Positions 1 to 11,936 of a stretch of DNA of 64,000 nucleotides are shown piece after piece. The DNA is from Dendrobium chrysotoxum (Eukaryota; Streptophyta; Magnoliopsida; Asparagales; Orchidaceae): positions 68,684,573 to 68,748,572 of the forward strand of contig CM034305.1 of assembly GCA_019925795.1 (NCBI GenBank). Reading direction: 5' to 3'. Below the pieces are notes generated by a model that was given only the letters and a program-made list of their open reading frames with translations, made no database searches and was not told the origin of the DNA. Position numbers and translations under genes: made by a program. Positions within the stretch are counted from its first letter, which is position 1; each line of letters starts with the position of its first letter.

Positions 1-59
1 TATATAACCTAAAAACATTTTTGATAGGACTCAGTATAGAGGTTTGCCTTTATAGAGAG

Positions 60-345
60 TTTAGAACCCAATAAAAAATAAACCAAATTTTAGTTTACTA
101 AAGTAGGGGAAAGATCTTTGGACATAGATTAAAGCCTATTCTTAATTTTATAATCAAAATAATAGATGAATTTGAATTTTATCCTTCAAGATAAATTTTA
201 CATTCCCTATGCTGAGTTTGATTAAAAAAATTAATTTATTTTCTTCTCAAGTCGATAGTGTAGCATTACTCTATCTCTTGAGGTAGTATAATGTTGACTA
301 TAAAAATTTGAATAAAGAAATATAAAATGAATCAGTGGTCACACC
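60..345. repeat. Direct repeat copy 1 (partner at 5640-6050)
   Basis: This AT-rich stretch is recognisably similar, in the same orientation, to 5640-6050. Shared landmarks in the same order are a run like ATAATCAAAATAATA, a block like GGATAAATT.AATATTCC, and the string GTATAATGTTGA near the end. The copies are diverged, with many substitutions and small indels. I infer an old dispersed repeat or remains of an LTR; no coding sequence is seen. Confidence 0.5.
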
Positions 346-354
346 TTTATTTTA

Positions 355-1075
355 TCCACATTGCATGTTAAGGGTTACGTATTGTGTGTTAAGGTTTATG
401 TATTGCAGGTTGAGTGTTATGTTTTGAGGGTTTATGAAGTTTTGCGGGGTTACATATTATGTGTTGCATGTTGTATATTATGTGTTACATGTTGTGTGTT
501 GCATGTTAACTTTATGAATCATCCAGGACGATTATGATCATTCTGTACAACTAATGCAATTTTGTGAGTTATAAAATCTTGCCTAAGTGAGTTTAGCGGC
601 TGGGTATTTTGATTTAAGCATATCGTCCAGGATGATGAGAGTATCGTCGAGGACAATTTTCTTAATCAATTTACTTGACCTAGATGCCCTAATTATGATT
701 TTGAGCTGAACAGATCATCCAGGACGATCAAAAATCATCCTGTACGATTTGGTTAGAAAAATTTATTTTTCTATCTCCCTTTACTCACTCCATTGAGTAT
801 GTGTGTGCAAGGTTACTTAACTTCAGGATCCACCACATTACAATTGACTCAAGAAAAGGTAGAAATGCATTTAAATTAAAATTACAGACTTGACTCAGTC
901 CTAATCTACCCGATCTTGAGCTGGCTTGAGAGTGAGCTTGTGGACCATAAATGTCAGTATTTAGCAGAAAAAACAGATATGCAATGAACTTTAGTTATAA
1001 GGAGATAGCATAGTAAATAAAATAATAATGTTTGTTATTATCAAAATCACAAGACTTGAGCCCAGATCTACAACA
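355..1075 (+). mobile_element. 3' part of a Sirevirus-like Copia LTR (copy A)
   Basis: In reverse complement this segment matches the LTR at 6235-8130 and the one at 22980-24285: the same order of paired palindromes, then a GTGTGTGCA stretch, then a tail that reads AAAATCACAAGACTTGAG and ends in CAACA at 1071-1075. The palindrome pairs lie at about 523-560, 617-655 and 714-748. The first 150 bases hold a degenerate TGTGTTGCATGTT tandem stretch. The opposite end of this LTR is not recognisable. Confidence 0.6.
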
Positions 1076-1994
1076 AGTTGAACCAACCCAAAGAGGTTTT
1101 CTAGAACCAAACCCCAACCCATTTAGAATTAAATTATATTAATGCTTATAGCAAGTGTCCCTTGATTCCATACACTTAGCACATCAATCCCAACTGATTG
1201 GTTTACCTAGGTCAACTCATTGGGCTAACATAAACCTTCCAAAATCCAAATTCTTTGTCCCATTGACAACCCAACCAAAATTGGACCCAACCAACTGTTG
1301 AATTGCATTTTAGAATGTTCCTCACACATGTCATAGATAGCTCATCCATGTGTACTACTGATGTGGCAAGATTCCTCAAAACAAATCCTCTCCAATCATT
1401 GGTTCAATTATAACTGACTAACTTGTTGTCAAAAGGACCTCAAACCATTAAGAACCTTCCCTTATTTCCTGTTGGACTATCCCTAACAAAAATGCTTGTT
1501 AGCCATTTCATAAGGGATAAGGTCTTGATCCTTCATTCTAGTTTCTCTCTCCTATAAATACCCCAAAATTTTTTTATGCAATAATTTATCGTTTACTTTC
1601 CTTAGCTTCATAAGAACTCCATCTTAAGACTCCCTCAAGTATTCCCCAGTCCTCTCTAGCTATAGATTTATCCAATTAAAGACCAGGAGAGAGAAGAGAG
1701 AGAAAACCTTCTCACTCAAGCAACATCCAATCAAGTGTATTTCAAGGCTTGAAGTCTTCAAGGATGATTTAGAAGAGCTCTCCAGGAGTCTATATAGCCC
1801 AAGATGAAAAGATTTAACCAACTTCATAAAGGTATTTGTTTATTTAAGCCAAAAATTTCTCTCTAAAATTGCTTTCTAAAAATTGCTTTTCAAAGCAATC
1901 AAACACTTCCCTGCTCTTCATCTAAGCGTGGTGAAGCTATGTTTCAAATTTCATTAAATTTGGATAAATATGCAAGAAGTTATGAAATGGAAAA
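1076..1994. other. Non-coding stretch with a TATA-like LTR-style promoter
   Basis: No reading frame of interest is seen. A TATA-like motif (CTATAAATA, 1552-1560) is followed about 130 bases on by a GAGAGAGAAGAGAG tract, an arrangement common in plant LTR leaders. I infer a possible retroelement promoter relic. The CACTA-type element at 1995 is inserted just downstream. Confidence 0.25.
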
Positions 1995-2376
1995 CACTAC
2001 AGAAAAATCTCCTATTTTCGGCGGATTTTCCGGCGAAAATTTTTCAAGCTTCCGGCGGATTTTAAACTTTTCCGGCGGATTTCCGGCGAATATTTTTTCG
2101 ACGGTAAAGCGCGTGTCGGAAATTCTTTCCGTCGAAATAAATCAGCCGGAAATTTTTTCCGGCAAATTTGTCCGCTGGAAAACAATCCGGCAGATTTTTC
2201 GCCGGAAAATCCGCCGGAAACACCGGCGAACAAAAATCCGCCGGAAAATCATCGTAAAAAATTTGTCGGAAATATTTCATTTTATCCGTCGGAAGACCGC
2301 CGAAAATTTCGCCAGAAAATAGTCCGCCGGAAATCTGCCGGAAATTTCGCCGGAAATTAACAATTTTCCTGTAGTG
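1995..2376. mobile_element. Non-autonomous CACTA (En/Spm-type) element
   Basis: The element starts CACTACAGAAAAATC and ends in the inverted counterpart GATTTTCCTGTAGTG-like sequence (ACAATTTTCCTGTAGTG). It is flanked by AAA on both sides (1992-1994 and 2377-2379), which fits the 3-bp target duplication of CACTA transposons. The interior is packed with TTCCGGCGGA / TCCGCCGGAA subterminal motifs, mainly one orientation in the left half and the other in the right half, as expected of transposase-binding sites. There is no transposase. Three overlapping reading frames across it exist only because the repeat lacks stops. Its GC- and CpG-rich composition contrasts sharply with its AT-rich surroundings. 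Confidence 0.85.
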
Positions 2377-3429
2377 AAAGTGGCTGAGCATGTGACACAT
2401 ATTAAAGACAATGAGGTAATAATTGCGCTAGTGTGCAATCATTGCCAATCATTGGCCATGATCGCTAAATCAATTTTAAGGCTTAAAAATTTAGAAAATT
2501 GTTATAACCTCAAAAATTCACCATAAATCAAATTTTTATCTATATTTTTAGTGCATGGTATCAACTTGAGCCTAATTTTATTTTAAACTTAGTAACAAAG
2601 GATTTTTCCACAATGTAGAGAGTAATTTTAGTATGAATGCCCACTTAATTTCTTTAATTACTTCTTAACCAGTGGTCTGATTGAGCTCAAATTCGGATAG
2701 GATATATTAGGGTATTTGTGTCATAAACCCTAATTTTTTTGGGCCTTGATGATTAATAAATCTTTGTGAATAGAATTTTCAAAGTTTTGGGTAACAATTT
2801 AGCCCAAATTTGGAAGTTCATAACTCTCAATTTAGACATAATTAGGGCTTGATTTTTTATTATGTGTTTATGTTTATGTAAGGGTTAGCATGTCACTTAT
2901 TTTACCCAAATCCATCCAATAGATTGTCGAAATTAAATCATCAAAGATATAGATACACTTATTTTTGGTGATTGATTGTGACACTTAGGAAGACTTTGAT
3001 GAATCCAAAGTCAAGGTGTTTGGAGTGATGTTATACATAAACTTATGTTTTAAGTTTTATTGCATTTGGAGTTCTTTTGGTCTGTCAATTAGTGAACTAA
3101 ACATTAGCAAACATAATTGACCTAAAATTTTAAATAATTCATAATAAATTTAAAATAAATCTATAAAATATGTTGTAAGCTCCATGTTGCTCAAAATTAA
3201 ATGCTTAATAAAGAAAAAAAATTAAAAGCACGTTGAAATTCATTCAAAATAAAAAGTAAGTTAAAAAAATCTATGAATTAATTAAATTAAATATTAAAAA
3301 TAATAAAAATTTCAAAAGTTTTAAACACTTGTAATCATCCCTAGGAGTTATCAATGATCTTGGGGGGAGATATCAAGCGGTTTGGAATTATTTTGGTACA
3401 AAATCAAGAAATTATCTTTATTAGATAAT
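2377..3429. other. AT-rich non-coding stretch
   Basis: I see no gene, RNA or clear repeat here. It is probably old transposon DNA. Confidence 0.4.
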
Positions 3430-3442
3430 TAATTAAATCATT

Positions 3443-3765
3443 AAAATGTACTTGATTTGTAAAAATCATAACTAATTATAGAAAAATCCAATTGACACAA
3501 ACTTGAAGGCATTGAACTCATAATTGGATATACTATTTATAAAAAATACTACATTTCTAGAATTCAATATAATTAATAAAGTTAATATTGGCTCAAATTT
3601 AATTCTTAAAATGTGCTAAATTTATAAATATCATAACTAATTACAAAGAAATACAATTGAATCAAACTAAAAGGCATTAAACTCATAAATGGATCTAGTA
3701 TTTTTAAAAAATATAAAACTTTAGAATTTATTGTAAATTTAAAAATCGATAATTGGACAAACCTA
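3443..3765. repeat. Diverged tandem duplication, period about 165 bp
   Basis: Two adjacent units align from AAAATGTACTTGATTTGTAA (3443) and AAAATGTGCTAAATTTATAA (3608). Both contain ATCATAACTAATTA, a CAATTGA..CAAACT block, and AAGGCATT.AACTCATAA.TGGAT. The offset is 165 bases and the identity is clearly below that of a recent duplication. Confidence 0.7.
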
Positions 3766-5639
3766 ATTTATTAAATAATTTAGTAAATAAAAAAATCAAT
3801 AATTGATCAAAAATTTAGTAAACTATTAATTTAATAAATCAAGTTAACATAAGCAAAAATCATGTTTTATACTCTATTAATAAAGTTTTTAGGTTAGAAT
3901 ATCTCGAGTTGTGGGGATACGTGCATAAGGAGGCCTTGGTTCTCATGTCAATTTTGATAATGCCACAAATGAATTAATAGAATTAAAGTGCTAAATTATA
4001 AATATTATAGATTAATAAATAATAAAATGAATTAATTTAAAATTAGAAACTAATAATTAAACTTAAACAAATAGATAATTGCTGGGTAACCCAGGCTAAT
4101 GTGGCTATTAGCTTAGCCCCAAAGAGGGTGAAATAAATCTTACAGTCTTGGTTTAACAAAGGTAATTACTATTCATCCTAAATAACTTTTGAGAAATTAG
4201 TAATAAATACTCAAAAATTAAAGCTTTCATACCTAACTCCTTTTAGGAAGGTAAAGGAGAATTGGATTGGAAAGCTTAAAACATCTAATTAAAATGCAAG
4301 GATTCTACGAAACCCATGTACCCTAATTTTGGAGGATTGGTAACAATATAAATACATGCCTAGGACTTGCTAATCAATGACTTCTAACACTTAGATGTTT
4401 TTGAGACTGTGTTCTTTAAAACCTAAAGCTTAACAACACTAACAATCAAAACACCCCGAAAAATAAATTCAAATCTTAAAAAAACACTAAAACATGAATT
4501 CAAACCAACCTTCAATGTCCTTAAAAAAATAAAATAAATTTTAGATAATTTTAAACTAATAAAACCTAAGACCTATCCAAGGCACACAGCTTTAGACACA
4601 AACTTTATATAGGTAAGACAAACAATTATAGCCTAGGCTAAGCCAATGGTTTGGTTTGTTTGGAGTGCCTTACCTAGAGAGTACTCATGTTTGTTGTGTT
4701 TACTTTTTATGCTTTGGATGTGATATTCACATTTATTTTGGTGTACATTTAGAATAGGCTCTTAGGCCATTTTGTATTTATTTGTACAAGCTAATATAAG
4801 CATTATATATGTGTATTTTATTTATACAGCTTTTTTATATTCCAACAAAAGTAGAATGTATCTAAGTAATGATGTAAATGCAAATGTAAAAAAATGATGT
4901 AAATATAAATGCTTTAGATTCTTATATAGCTAGATTGAGTTGTATAGCGCCAAGAGTTATAAAAGATTTACAAATGATTGCTTATGCATACACTTGTAGC
5001 TTCCAAAAGGAAATGAATCTTCTTCCTTTGAAGATCATTAACTTTTGAAATTCTATAGAAGATCTAGAATCAAGAAGATTCCAACACTATAATAAACAGT
5101 TATATTCAAATTTATATTGTATAAGAGTAGAAATCCAGGTTTATAATTGGTGGAGCCTGCCTCTTTTACTTTAAAGTAGACCATGGGTTATACTCTGAGA
5201 AATTATCAATAAATAAAAGTTTTCATTTATACATTATTTTTCATGTATCATTTCATTACGTGATCATATATGTATTATAAAGTCTTGATTAAAGTTTTCT
5301 AAATTATAATTCTTTATTCCTAGGTTAGAGCCATCTAATCATGTAATTATGAGGTGATTATTTGTGCTTAGGATTATTAGCTGACAGCTTACTCTACGCA
5401 AGAGTATGTTTAAATTATATACACCCCTCAATCTCTACAGATTTTATCTGCTCTATCATTCAAAAATCCAAAATCTAAAATCTAAATCAAAATTAAAAAT
5501 TTATAAATTAAAGCCTATACACTGAAATATTGATAACTTAAGCCTTTCTTTAAATCTATATGAATTTGAAAATATTTAGACTTTAATCAAGAGTATTCTC
5601 TTCAGTGATATAATTAATTAGAGGGGCTTACCCATAAAG
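3766..5639. other. AT-rich intergenic DNA
   Basis: No open frame, RNA gene or terminal repeat is recognised. Short AT-rich runs dominate. Confidence 0.4.
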
Positions 5640-6050
5640 GAAGACAAGAAATAAGAAATAAAATAAACCCTACCTTGGTTTCTTTCAAAGATAATGGAAG
5701 AGTTTATGGATGCTGACTTAACTTTAAACATTGGTTTACTTTCATGATCAAAATGATAAGAGAATATACATCCTTCAGGATAAATTGAATATTCCTTATA
5801 TTGTATTTTACTATGAAATAAATACTTTAATTTATTTTCATAATTAAAATAATAAATGAAAATTCTTTTTATTCTTAAGGATAAATTAAATATTCCTTAT
5901 GCAATATTTAATTAGGAAAATAAATTGATATTTGTATTTTTGAATTGATAGTGAAACATTAGTTTATTTTTTGGGATGGTATAATGTTAATCTATGTAGA
6001 TTTGATAAAATAAACATTTAAAGCAAATAATGTGGCAACTAACTGTAAAA
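5640..6050. repeat. Direct repeat copy 2, with internal 96-bp tandem unit
   Basis: This is the partner of 60-345, about 5.6 kb away in the same orientation. It also holds an internal tandem duplication: CTTTCATGATCAAAATGATAA (about 5741) recurs as TTTTCATAATTAAAATAATAA (about 5837), each followed by AAGGATAAATT.AATATTCCTTAT-like sequence, giving a period close to 96 bases. No coding sequence is seen. Confidence 0.5.
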
Positions 6051-6234
6051 TTTATCCTCAGATCTACCTCTTGCTATTGTTTTATTTTCTCCCAACTTGT
6101 AGTGGACCCTTTAATATGTATCTCTAGTCATAGCTCTAATCATTGGAATTGCTCAATCCATGATTTAGAGGTGGTAGCTAGTAGGTTTATGCTAGTGTTT
6201 GTTCCATAAACACTATTGCCTCAAGGGATGGTGC

Positions 6235-8130
6235 TGTTGCAAATTTGGACCTGAGTCTTATGATTTTGATGATCACAAATATCATTAGATTTTTTACTAT
6301 GCTATCTCCTATTAGTGTTATTATTGCATATATGTTTTCTTGTGCACTAACATTTCAGGTCCACCATACATTGTGCAAATTGATCAGCTTAAGATAAGTG
6401 TCTTGAACAATTTGAATTTTTGCTTTCATTTATTTCTAATTTTCTTGAGTAAAGTCATGTATTTGGTGGATGCTAAACTTGGTGATGGTGCACACACACA
6501 CTCAAGGGAGTGAAATAGTGAGAAAATTAGAAGTAAGATTTTTTAAATTAATCGTATAATACAATCCATATCATATTATACGATCTGCTAATAAAAAAAA
6601 TATTAGAATGAATAATTTTGATAATTAAAGTCATTTGAACTAATCATAATGTATGATACAGAACATACATGATGATTCATTGAAATTAAGATCTCAGCCG
6701 CCAAATACCATTTAGGCAATATTTTTAAATTCAAAATTTGAACTAATCATATCATATAATAGGTATCGCACTGTATGATATAATTAAATCTTTCCTAAAT
6801 TATTCCTATAATTAAGGAACATTTTTGGATTAATTAATCCAATAAGATCATACATGATGATTGTAGCCAATCTTATTGTACGACCCGATCTATACATGGG
6901 ACGATATTTATTCGGCACCCATCATACAGGATGATAATCAAAGTCATTTAAACTAATTGTACTAGACAAAGCTTTATATCGTAGTGGATAATCAGCTTAA
7001 TCAGTTGAGTTGATTGTATAACTCCTTACACTTTATATAGTACTAAAAGGGTTATTTGAATAAATCATACCGTATAATCTTGGATCACACTATACGATTA
7101 ATGTCGATAGAATTAAACTTTAGGGCTTTTTCTAAAGCCTTGTATTTAATCTCACTTAAAAGACACTTATTTTAAGCCTTTGGCTACTGAGTGTTCTAGA
7201 AAGACAGTTTGGAGAACAAAACTTTGAGATCTTTGTGAAAAAGAAAGGGAGAGCTTGTGTGTGAGGGAGAAGTAGTATGAGGGGTTCACATGGTTGCTCT
7301 GAGCATGTGTCTTGCCTTATATCTTTCAGATGTTTTTCTAGGTTTCTTGGGTAGCTTTGGGAAGAAGCTCTTCAGCTCAATGACCGTCAAGGTTCTCTAC
7401 CTTCACCAGGAGGCTGAAAAAGGAGGCCAAGGTTCTCTGCCTTTACCAGGAGGGTGAAAAAAGAGTGCAAAGTTCTCTGCCTTCACCAGGAGGGTGAAAA
7501 AGGAGGTCGAGGTTCTCTACCTTTAGCAGGATGGTGAAAAAAGAGTGTAAGGTTCATTGCCTTCAGTAAGAGGATGCAAAAGGAGGTTGAGGTTCTCTGC
7601 CTTCACCAAAAGGGTGAAAAAGGAGTGTAAGGTTCTCTGCCTTCACTAGGAGGGTAGAAAAGAGGTCAAGGTTCTCTGCCACACTAGGTTGGTGAAAATA
7701 TTGTAAGGGCTTCTCTACCTAGCTGTGGGGGCTAAAGAAGAGACACTAAAGTTTAGTGGAGTACTCAGAGAGGAGGTCTCCGAGGAGTGGACGTAGTTTA
7801 TTATTTGACCAAACCACTATAAAATTTTTCGTGTTTTCTTTCTAGTTTTTTTTATAGCGTACTTTTCTATCATTTTAATTTACTGGAGAATGCATGATAA
7901 AAAAACTATATGGTTAATAACATATTGATTTAATCTACCGATCATCATCATATAAAAAAAATCTCATTTCAAAATTTTGCTTTCATATTTGGTAATAATT
8001 TTTGGTATTCTTAAGTTATTAAAAAACCCAAAATTAAAAAAATATAATTATGTGTTTTCTAGTAGAATTTTTAAAACTACCAATTCACCCTCTCTCTTGG
8101 GTGCCTAGTGTAGTTCACCTAAGATTAACA
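6235..8130 (-). mobile_element. 3' LTR (copy B) of Sirevirus-like Copia element
   Basis: On the minus strand the LTR begins TGTTAATC at 8130 and ends GCAACA at 6235, so it has TG...CA ends and a length near 1.9 kb. It lies directly after a polypurine tract. Near its start it carries AAGAGAGAGGGTGAATTGG, a phrase frequent at the 5' end of plant Copia LTRs. It then has a TACGTCCACTCCTC block, a 40-bp minisatellite (7387-7710), and five groups of paired palindromes (6551-7105). Copies A and C share the palindrome part and the CAACA end. I chose the borders from the TG/CA ends and the polypurine tract. Confidence 0.7.
7387..7710. repeat. 40-bp minisatellite, about eight units, inside the LTR
   Basis: The unit is close to CAAGGTTCTCTGCCTTCACC followed by AGGAGGGTGAAAAAGGAGGT, repeated about eight times. 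Neighbouring units alternate GGAGGTC and AGAGTGTA at their ends. Divergence between units suggests an old array. Confidence 0.85.
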
Positions 8131-8150
8131 TCCTACATCAAAATTTCATG

Positions 8151-8165
8151 TTCTCCCCCTTCCTC
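8151..8165 (-). other. Polypurine tract of the Copia element
   Basis: The minus strand reads GAGGAAGGGGGAGAA here, 20 bases before the proposed TGTTAATC start of the 3' LTR. A purine run at this place primes plus-strand DNA synthesis in LTR retrotransposons. Its position supports the minus-strand orientation of the element. Confidence 0.65.
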
Positions 8166-9630
8166 ATTTGAATCAAGCTCCTCTATAATCTATGCGCAAC
8201 AATGTTTATATCTAAAGAGCAGATGAAAGGAACTATCATTATAATAAATAGGTAAGTGGTCTGTTACGGCAGTTACATAAGATGGTATTCAGCATCTAAG
8301 ATGTAAGCGATAATATATCCTAATGCTAGGTTTTACCTACAACATTCTTTAAAGTTTCTAATGGTAATCAAAATTTTAATATAGCATATAATTACGTCTT
8401 CTACTTTAAATTCAGTGTCAGTCATATAAAGATATGTCATAATAAACAACAGAGGTGTAATATTGACTATATCACCATCTTTAAGAAGAATTAATGTTCT
8501 AGGGATGTACTAGATGACATGAGTAATTTGTACTAAAGAGTTGACTAAGGGTAAGTGTTAGATCATGTGTGTGTTTCAAATAGTAAGATTAAATTGAGTC
8601 CAATCTTAATCACCTATAGTCCAATGATTGTGAGATTTGATACTAGTTGCAGAACTGTGAAGAAGCTCATCAAAATCTTGGTAAGAAATTTTTGCAAGTC
8701 ATTTACAAACATAAGATAGCAAGGATGTGTGCTCTTAATTAATTCTTAGACTCAAGTAGAATTTAAAAAGCTTTTCATGCTAGAATGGAAATTCAAGCTT
8801 AATAACAAGTTGAAATGTGGTGTTGATAAAAAAGGTCTAATATTTGGTATTATAGAATATCCTAGTTTATAATCCTAGAGGGTGTAATATAGGTGGCTCG
8901 ATAGTGATGATACATGGCTAAATCTTCAGCTGATTGAAATCTCTCACCAACTTGGGGATGAGAAGAACTTGAAAGGATTGAGGATTCTTGTCAGCCATCG
9001 AAACTCGTACTAATTAGAGGAATGATATTAGTGATTTGAGAAGGTTTGATAATTGTGTGCTTAGAATGAAAGTTTTCTCGCAATTTTATTGCTCTCGAGA
9101 GGTCATATATACATCATACAATATGAACATAAAGAAAATAAATCATCCAATTGTAATAGTGTAATGAGTTAGTCAAATCATACTGTAGAAATAATAATGG
9201 TATAGTATGAGCTTTATCTATTCATTCATCCAGTGGAGATAATATATGGTTACTACTGAATAGATCATATAGTTTTAGAAGGCTTTTGTATAGTATAATT
9301 TGTACTAAATGATTATAATGACCAAATTGAATCATCTAGTGGTTAATGCCACCTAATTTATTTAGTATAATATATGGATCATATAGTACGAATACAAATA
9401 ATTTTGTCAATCTGAGGCATTGGTTACAAATGAATGATTTGATGTGGCTGATCGACATGTTTCATATAGTGTGATGTGAAGTTAATTTGTTATGGTGCAT
9501 GCGTGATGATTATGGAAATTCCATAAGTACAGGTGCACATAAAAAATAAACATCCAACTAAAAACATTTAAAACATGACATAAACACAAGTTCAATAAAC
9601 AAATATACAAACAATAGTTTTAGCATCTAG
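8166..9630 (-). other. Post-pol region of the Copia element, no protein recognised
   Basis: About 1.4 kb separates the end of RNase H from the polypurine tract. Sireviruses often carry an extra reading frame or a long non-coding region here. I find no readable protein. The part at 9110-9480 contains more of the TCATA..TATGA palindromes seen in the LTRs, so a nested LTR fragment is possible. Confidence 0.35.
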
Positions 9631-9639
9631 TGACCCTAA

Positions 9640-10180
9640 AGTCCAATGCACTTATTTTAATAAAACTGATTCAAGTCTTGAGTGTGTTAAATATATCATA
9701 ATTTAACGGTTTAGTGAAAATATCTAGCATTTGATTTTTTATATCCACATGCCATAATTTTACATCTCCAATGGCTATGTGATCCCGAATGAAACTATGT
9801 CTAATCTAATTATATTTAAGAATGCTAAATATGATTTTTTGAGATATAAATCACACTAGTATTATCACACATGAGAGTGATAGGTCTTATGAGTAGTCTA
9901 AAATTAAGAATATATTGCTTTAGCCAAAGGACTTGAGCAACAAAACTTCTTATAGCTACATATTCCACTTTTATAGCGGATAGAGCTATAAAATTTTGCT
10001 TTCTAATGGACTAAAAGACTAGATAATATCCTATAAATTTGCATGTTCCTGAGTTTCTCACCTATCTACTCTACATCTAGAAAAATTTGAATCTAAGTAT
10101 CCAATTAAGCTAAAAGTAGAGCTATTTTTAGGATACCAGATACCTATGTTTTGAAAGCCTATTATATTTCTTAAAATTCT
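9640..10180 (-). pseudogene. Copia RNase H remnant
   Basis: This is the C-terminal part of pol, which would degrade the RNA strand of the RNA-DNA hybrid. Minus-strand frames read KVEYVAIRSFVAQVLWLKQ (around 9905-9960) and then RDHIAIGDVKLWHVDIKNQ with a following LDIFTKPL phrase (about 9700-9790), the standard end of plant Copia RNase H. Frames shift and stops intervene, so it cannot be translated whole. It continues directly from the RT fragment upstream. Confidence 0.75.
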
Positions 10181-10181
10181 T

Positions 10182-10523
10182 TTAATACATCATATGGGAT
10201 TTCATAGGGTTAGCTTGAATCCTAGCACATAAATAAATACTAAACATAATATCAGGCCTACTAGTATTAGGGTAAAGTAAGGAACCTCTAATCCCTCTAT
10301 ACTTCATTTGACCAACCAATTTTCCATCTAGGTCCTTATCTAATTGGGTGGTCAGGCTCATTGGTGTATTCATGCTTTTAAAACCTTCCATTTCAAATTT
10401 CTTCAAATTTTCTTTAATATTTTTAGTTTTTCTTAGGAATGTTCCATCCTTACTTTGTTGAACATTAAAACTAAAGAAATAAATTAACTCACCCGTCACA
10501 CTCATTTCAAATTCACTACTCAT
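10182..10523 (-). pseudogene. Copia reverse transcriptase C-terminal fragment
   Basis: The longest open piece of the element's pol, 113 codons. It contains the plant Copia block MSVTGELIYFFSFNVQQSKD, then a TPMSLTTQLDKD region and RGIRGSLLYPNTSRPDIMFS, all of which lie after the catalytic YVDD in this family. The catalytic motif itself is not in this fragment, and the usual FLGLQV is altered to FFSFNV. The fragment is broken on both sides. Orientation agrees with the other domains. Confidence 0.85.
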
Positions 10524-10559
10524 AGTGGAAGAGAATTCATTACATAAACCATCATTTAT

Positions 10560-11936
10560 GGATCCAAGAAAATATCTTCCTTAATTAATCCATTTAGAAA
10601 GCCAATTTAACATCAATTTGATAATGTTTGAATCCCCTAAAGCTTACAAATGTTAATAACTCCCTGATGGCTTCTAGTCAGGCTACTGGGTAATGATCTC
10701 CTCAAAATATATTCTCTCAATTTGGTTATACCCCTTAGCTACAAACTATCCTTATTTATAACTATTGTGCCAGCGTCATTTAATTTATTTTAAAATACCA
10801 ATTTAGCTCCAATAACTCTCATATTAGAGGTTTTACTTACTAATTTTTACACATCATTTTTAATAAATTAATTAAGCTCTTCTTGTATAGCTAAAATCTA
10901 GAATTCATCAACTAATATTTGATCTATACTATGGGGTTCTATCATAGATATAACTATTATATGGCTAACCTACTTTCTATGACCATGCCTAGTTTTAAGG
11001 TCTATAAATCAATCTCTTAAGATAAGCCCTCTAGGGTGACTAAATTAATACCTCCATTCCCTAAGCAATGGATTCTGAGCTTATTATCTATTTTTCAAAT
11101 CAACATCTTATACTCCATGGGTTATCTCAACATCATCATCTTCATCTATCCTAGTATGAGTAATTTTGTCTAATTCATCAAATATCACATAGGTCAATTC
11201 TTCAATAACCAAAGTTCCTTAATTAAATAATATATATGCCTTTCTTACAGAGGAATATCCTAAGAATACCATTTTATCTGCCTTAATATTAAACTTTCCT
11301 GAATAAGATTTCCATTTTCTAACATAAAACATTTACACCCAAATACATGTAGATGAGAACAATTTGTTGTTCTACCATTAAGTAATTCATATGGTGTTTT
11401 TTTCAGTTTGATTATAATGTCACTCGATATAAAACATAGTTGGTAGTATTTACTACCTTTTCCTAGAAATAATTAGGTGAGCCATATTTCACTTGACATT
11501 TCCCTAGCTGCCTCAAAAAATTTCTTATCCTTTCTTCAGCTACTCAATTCTATTATGGAGTTCTAGGGGCTTCAAAGTTATTCTCTATTCTAGACTCTTA
11601 GAAACATAATTCAAAATTTCCATTTTTAGCCCAAAGCTCACTTTAAATTATTGAGATTAAACATCCTATTTTCCTCTGAATAAAAATAAAAAAAGAACCA
11701 AAATCTTTAAATTAATCACTTTTATTTGGCAAAATTTCTACCCAGGTGAACCTAAAATAATTGTTCTAAATTATAAATCTAAATATTCTAGCTCCTAGAC
11801 ATGCTATATTGACTGGTCTAAATAAACCCATATGAAGAATTCCTAGAGGTTTAGTAGTTAGTACATACTTTATTGAATGAAATGATGACCTAGTTTGGTT
11901 TCCTAATTGACAAGCATAAAAAAGGTGTTCATTGGA
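10560..11936 (-). pseudogene. Copia integrase to RT region, heavily decayed
   Basis: Short minus-strand pieces can be matched to the family in order: a YFWEKVVNTTNYVLYRVTL-like piece (about 11420-11490), a YELLNGRTTN-like and VFGCKCF-like piece (about 11310-11400), then linker and early RT. Each needs several frame changes and ignores stops. The assignment rests on order and on the better-preserved domains on each side. Confidence 0.55.

Noticed and set aside
1939..2400. Overlapping frames of 73, 112 and 127 codons on both strands
   Set aside because: They are made of translated TTCCGGCGGA repeats inside the CACTA element (Arg-Arg-Lys and Phe-Ser-Gly runs) and have no protein-like composition.
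7387..7710. CRISPR-like regular repeat
   Set aside because: The repeat is a head-to-tail 40-bp minisatellite without unique spacers, inside a plant LTR.
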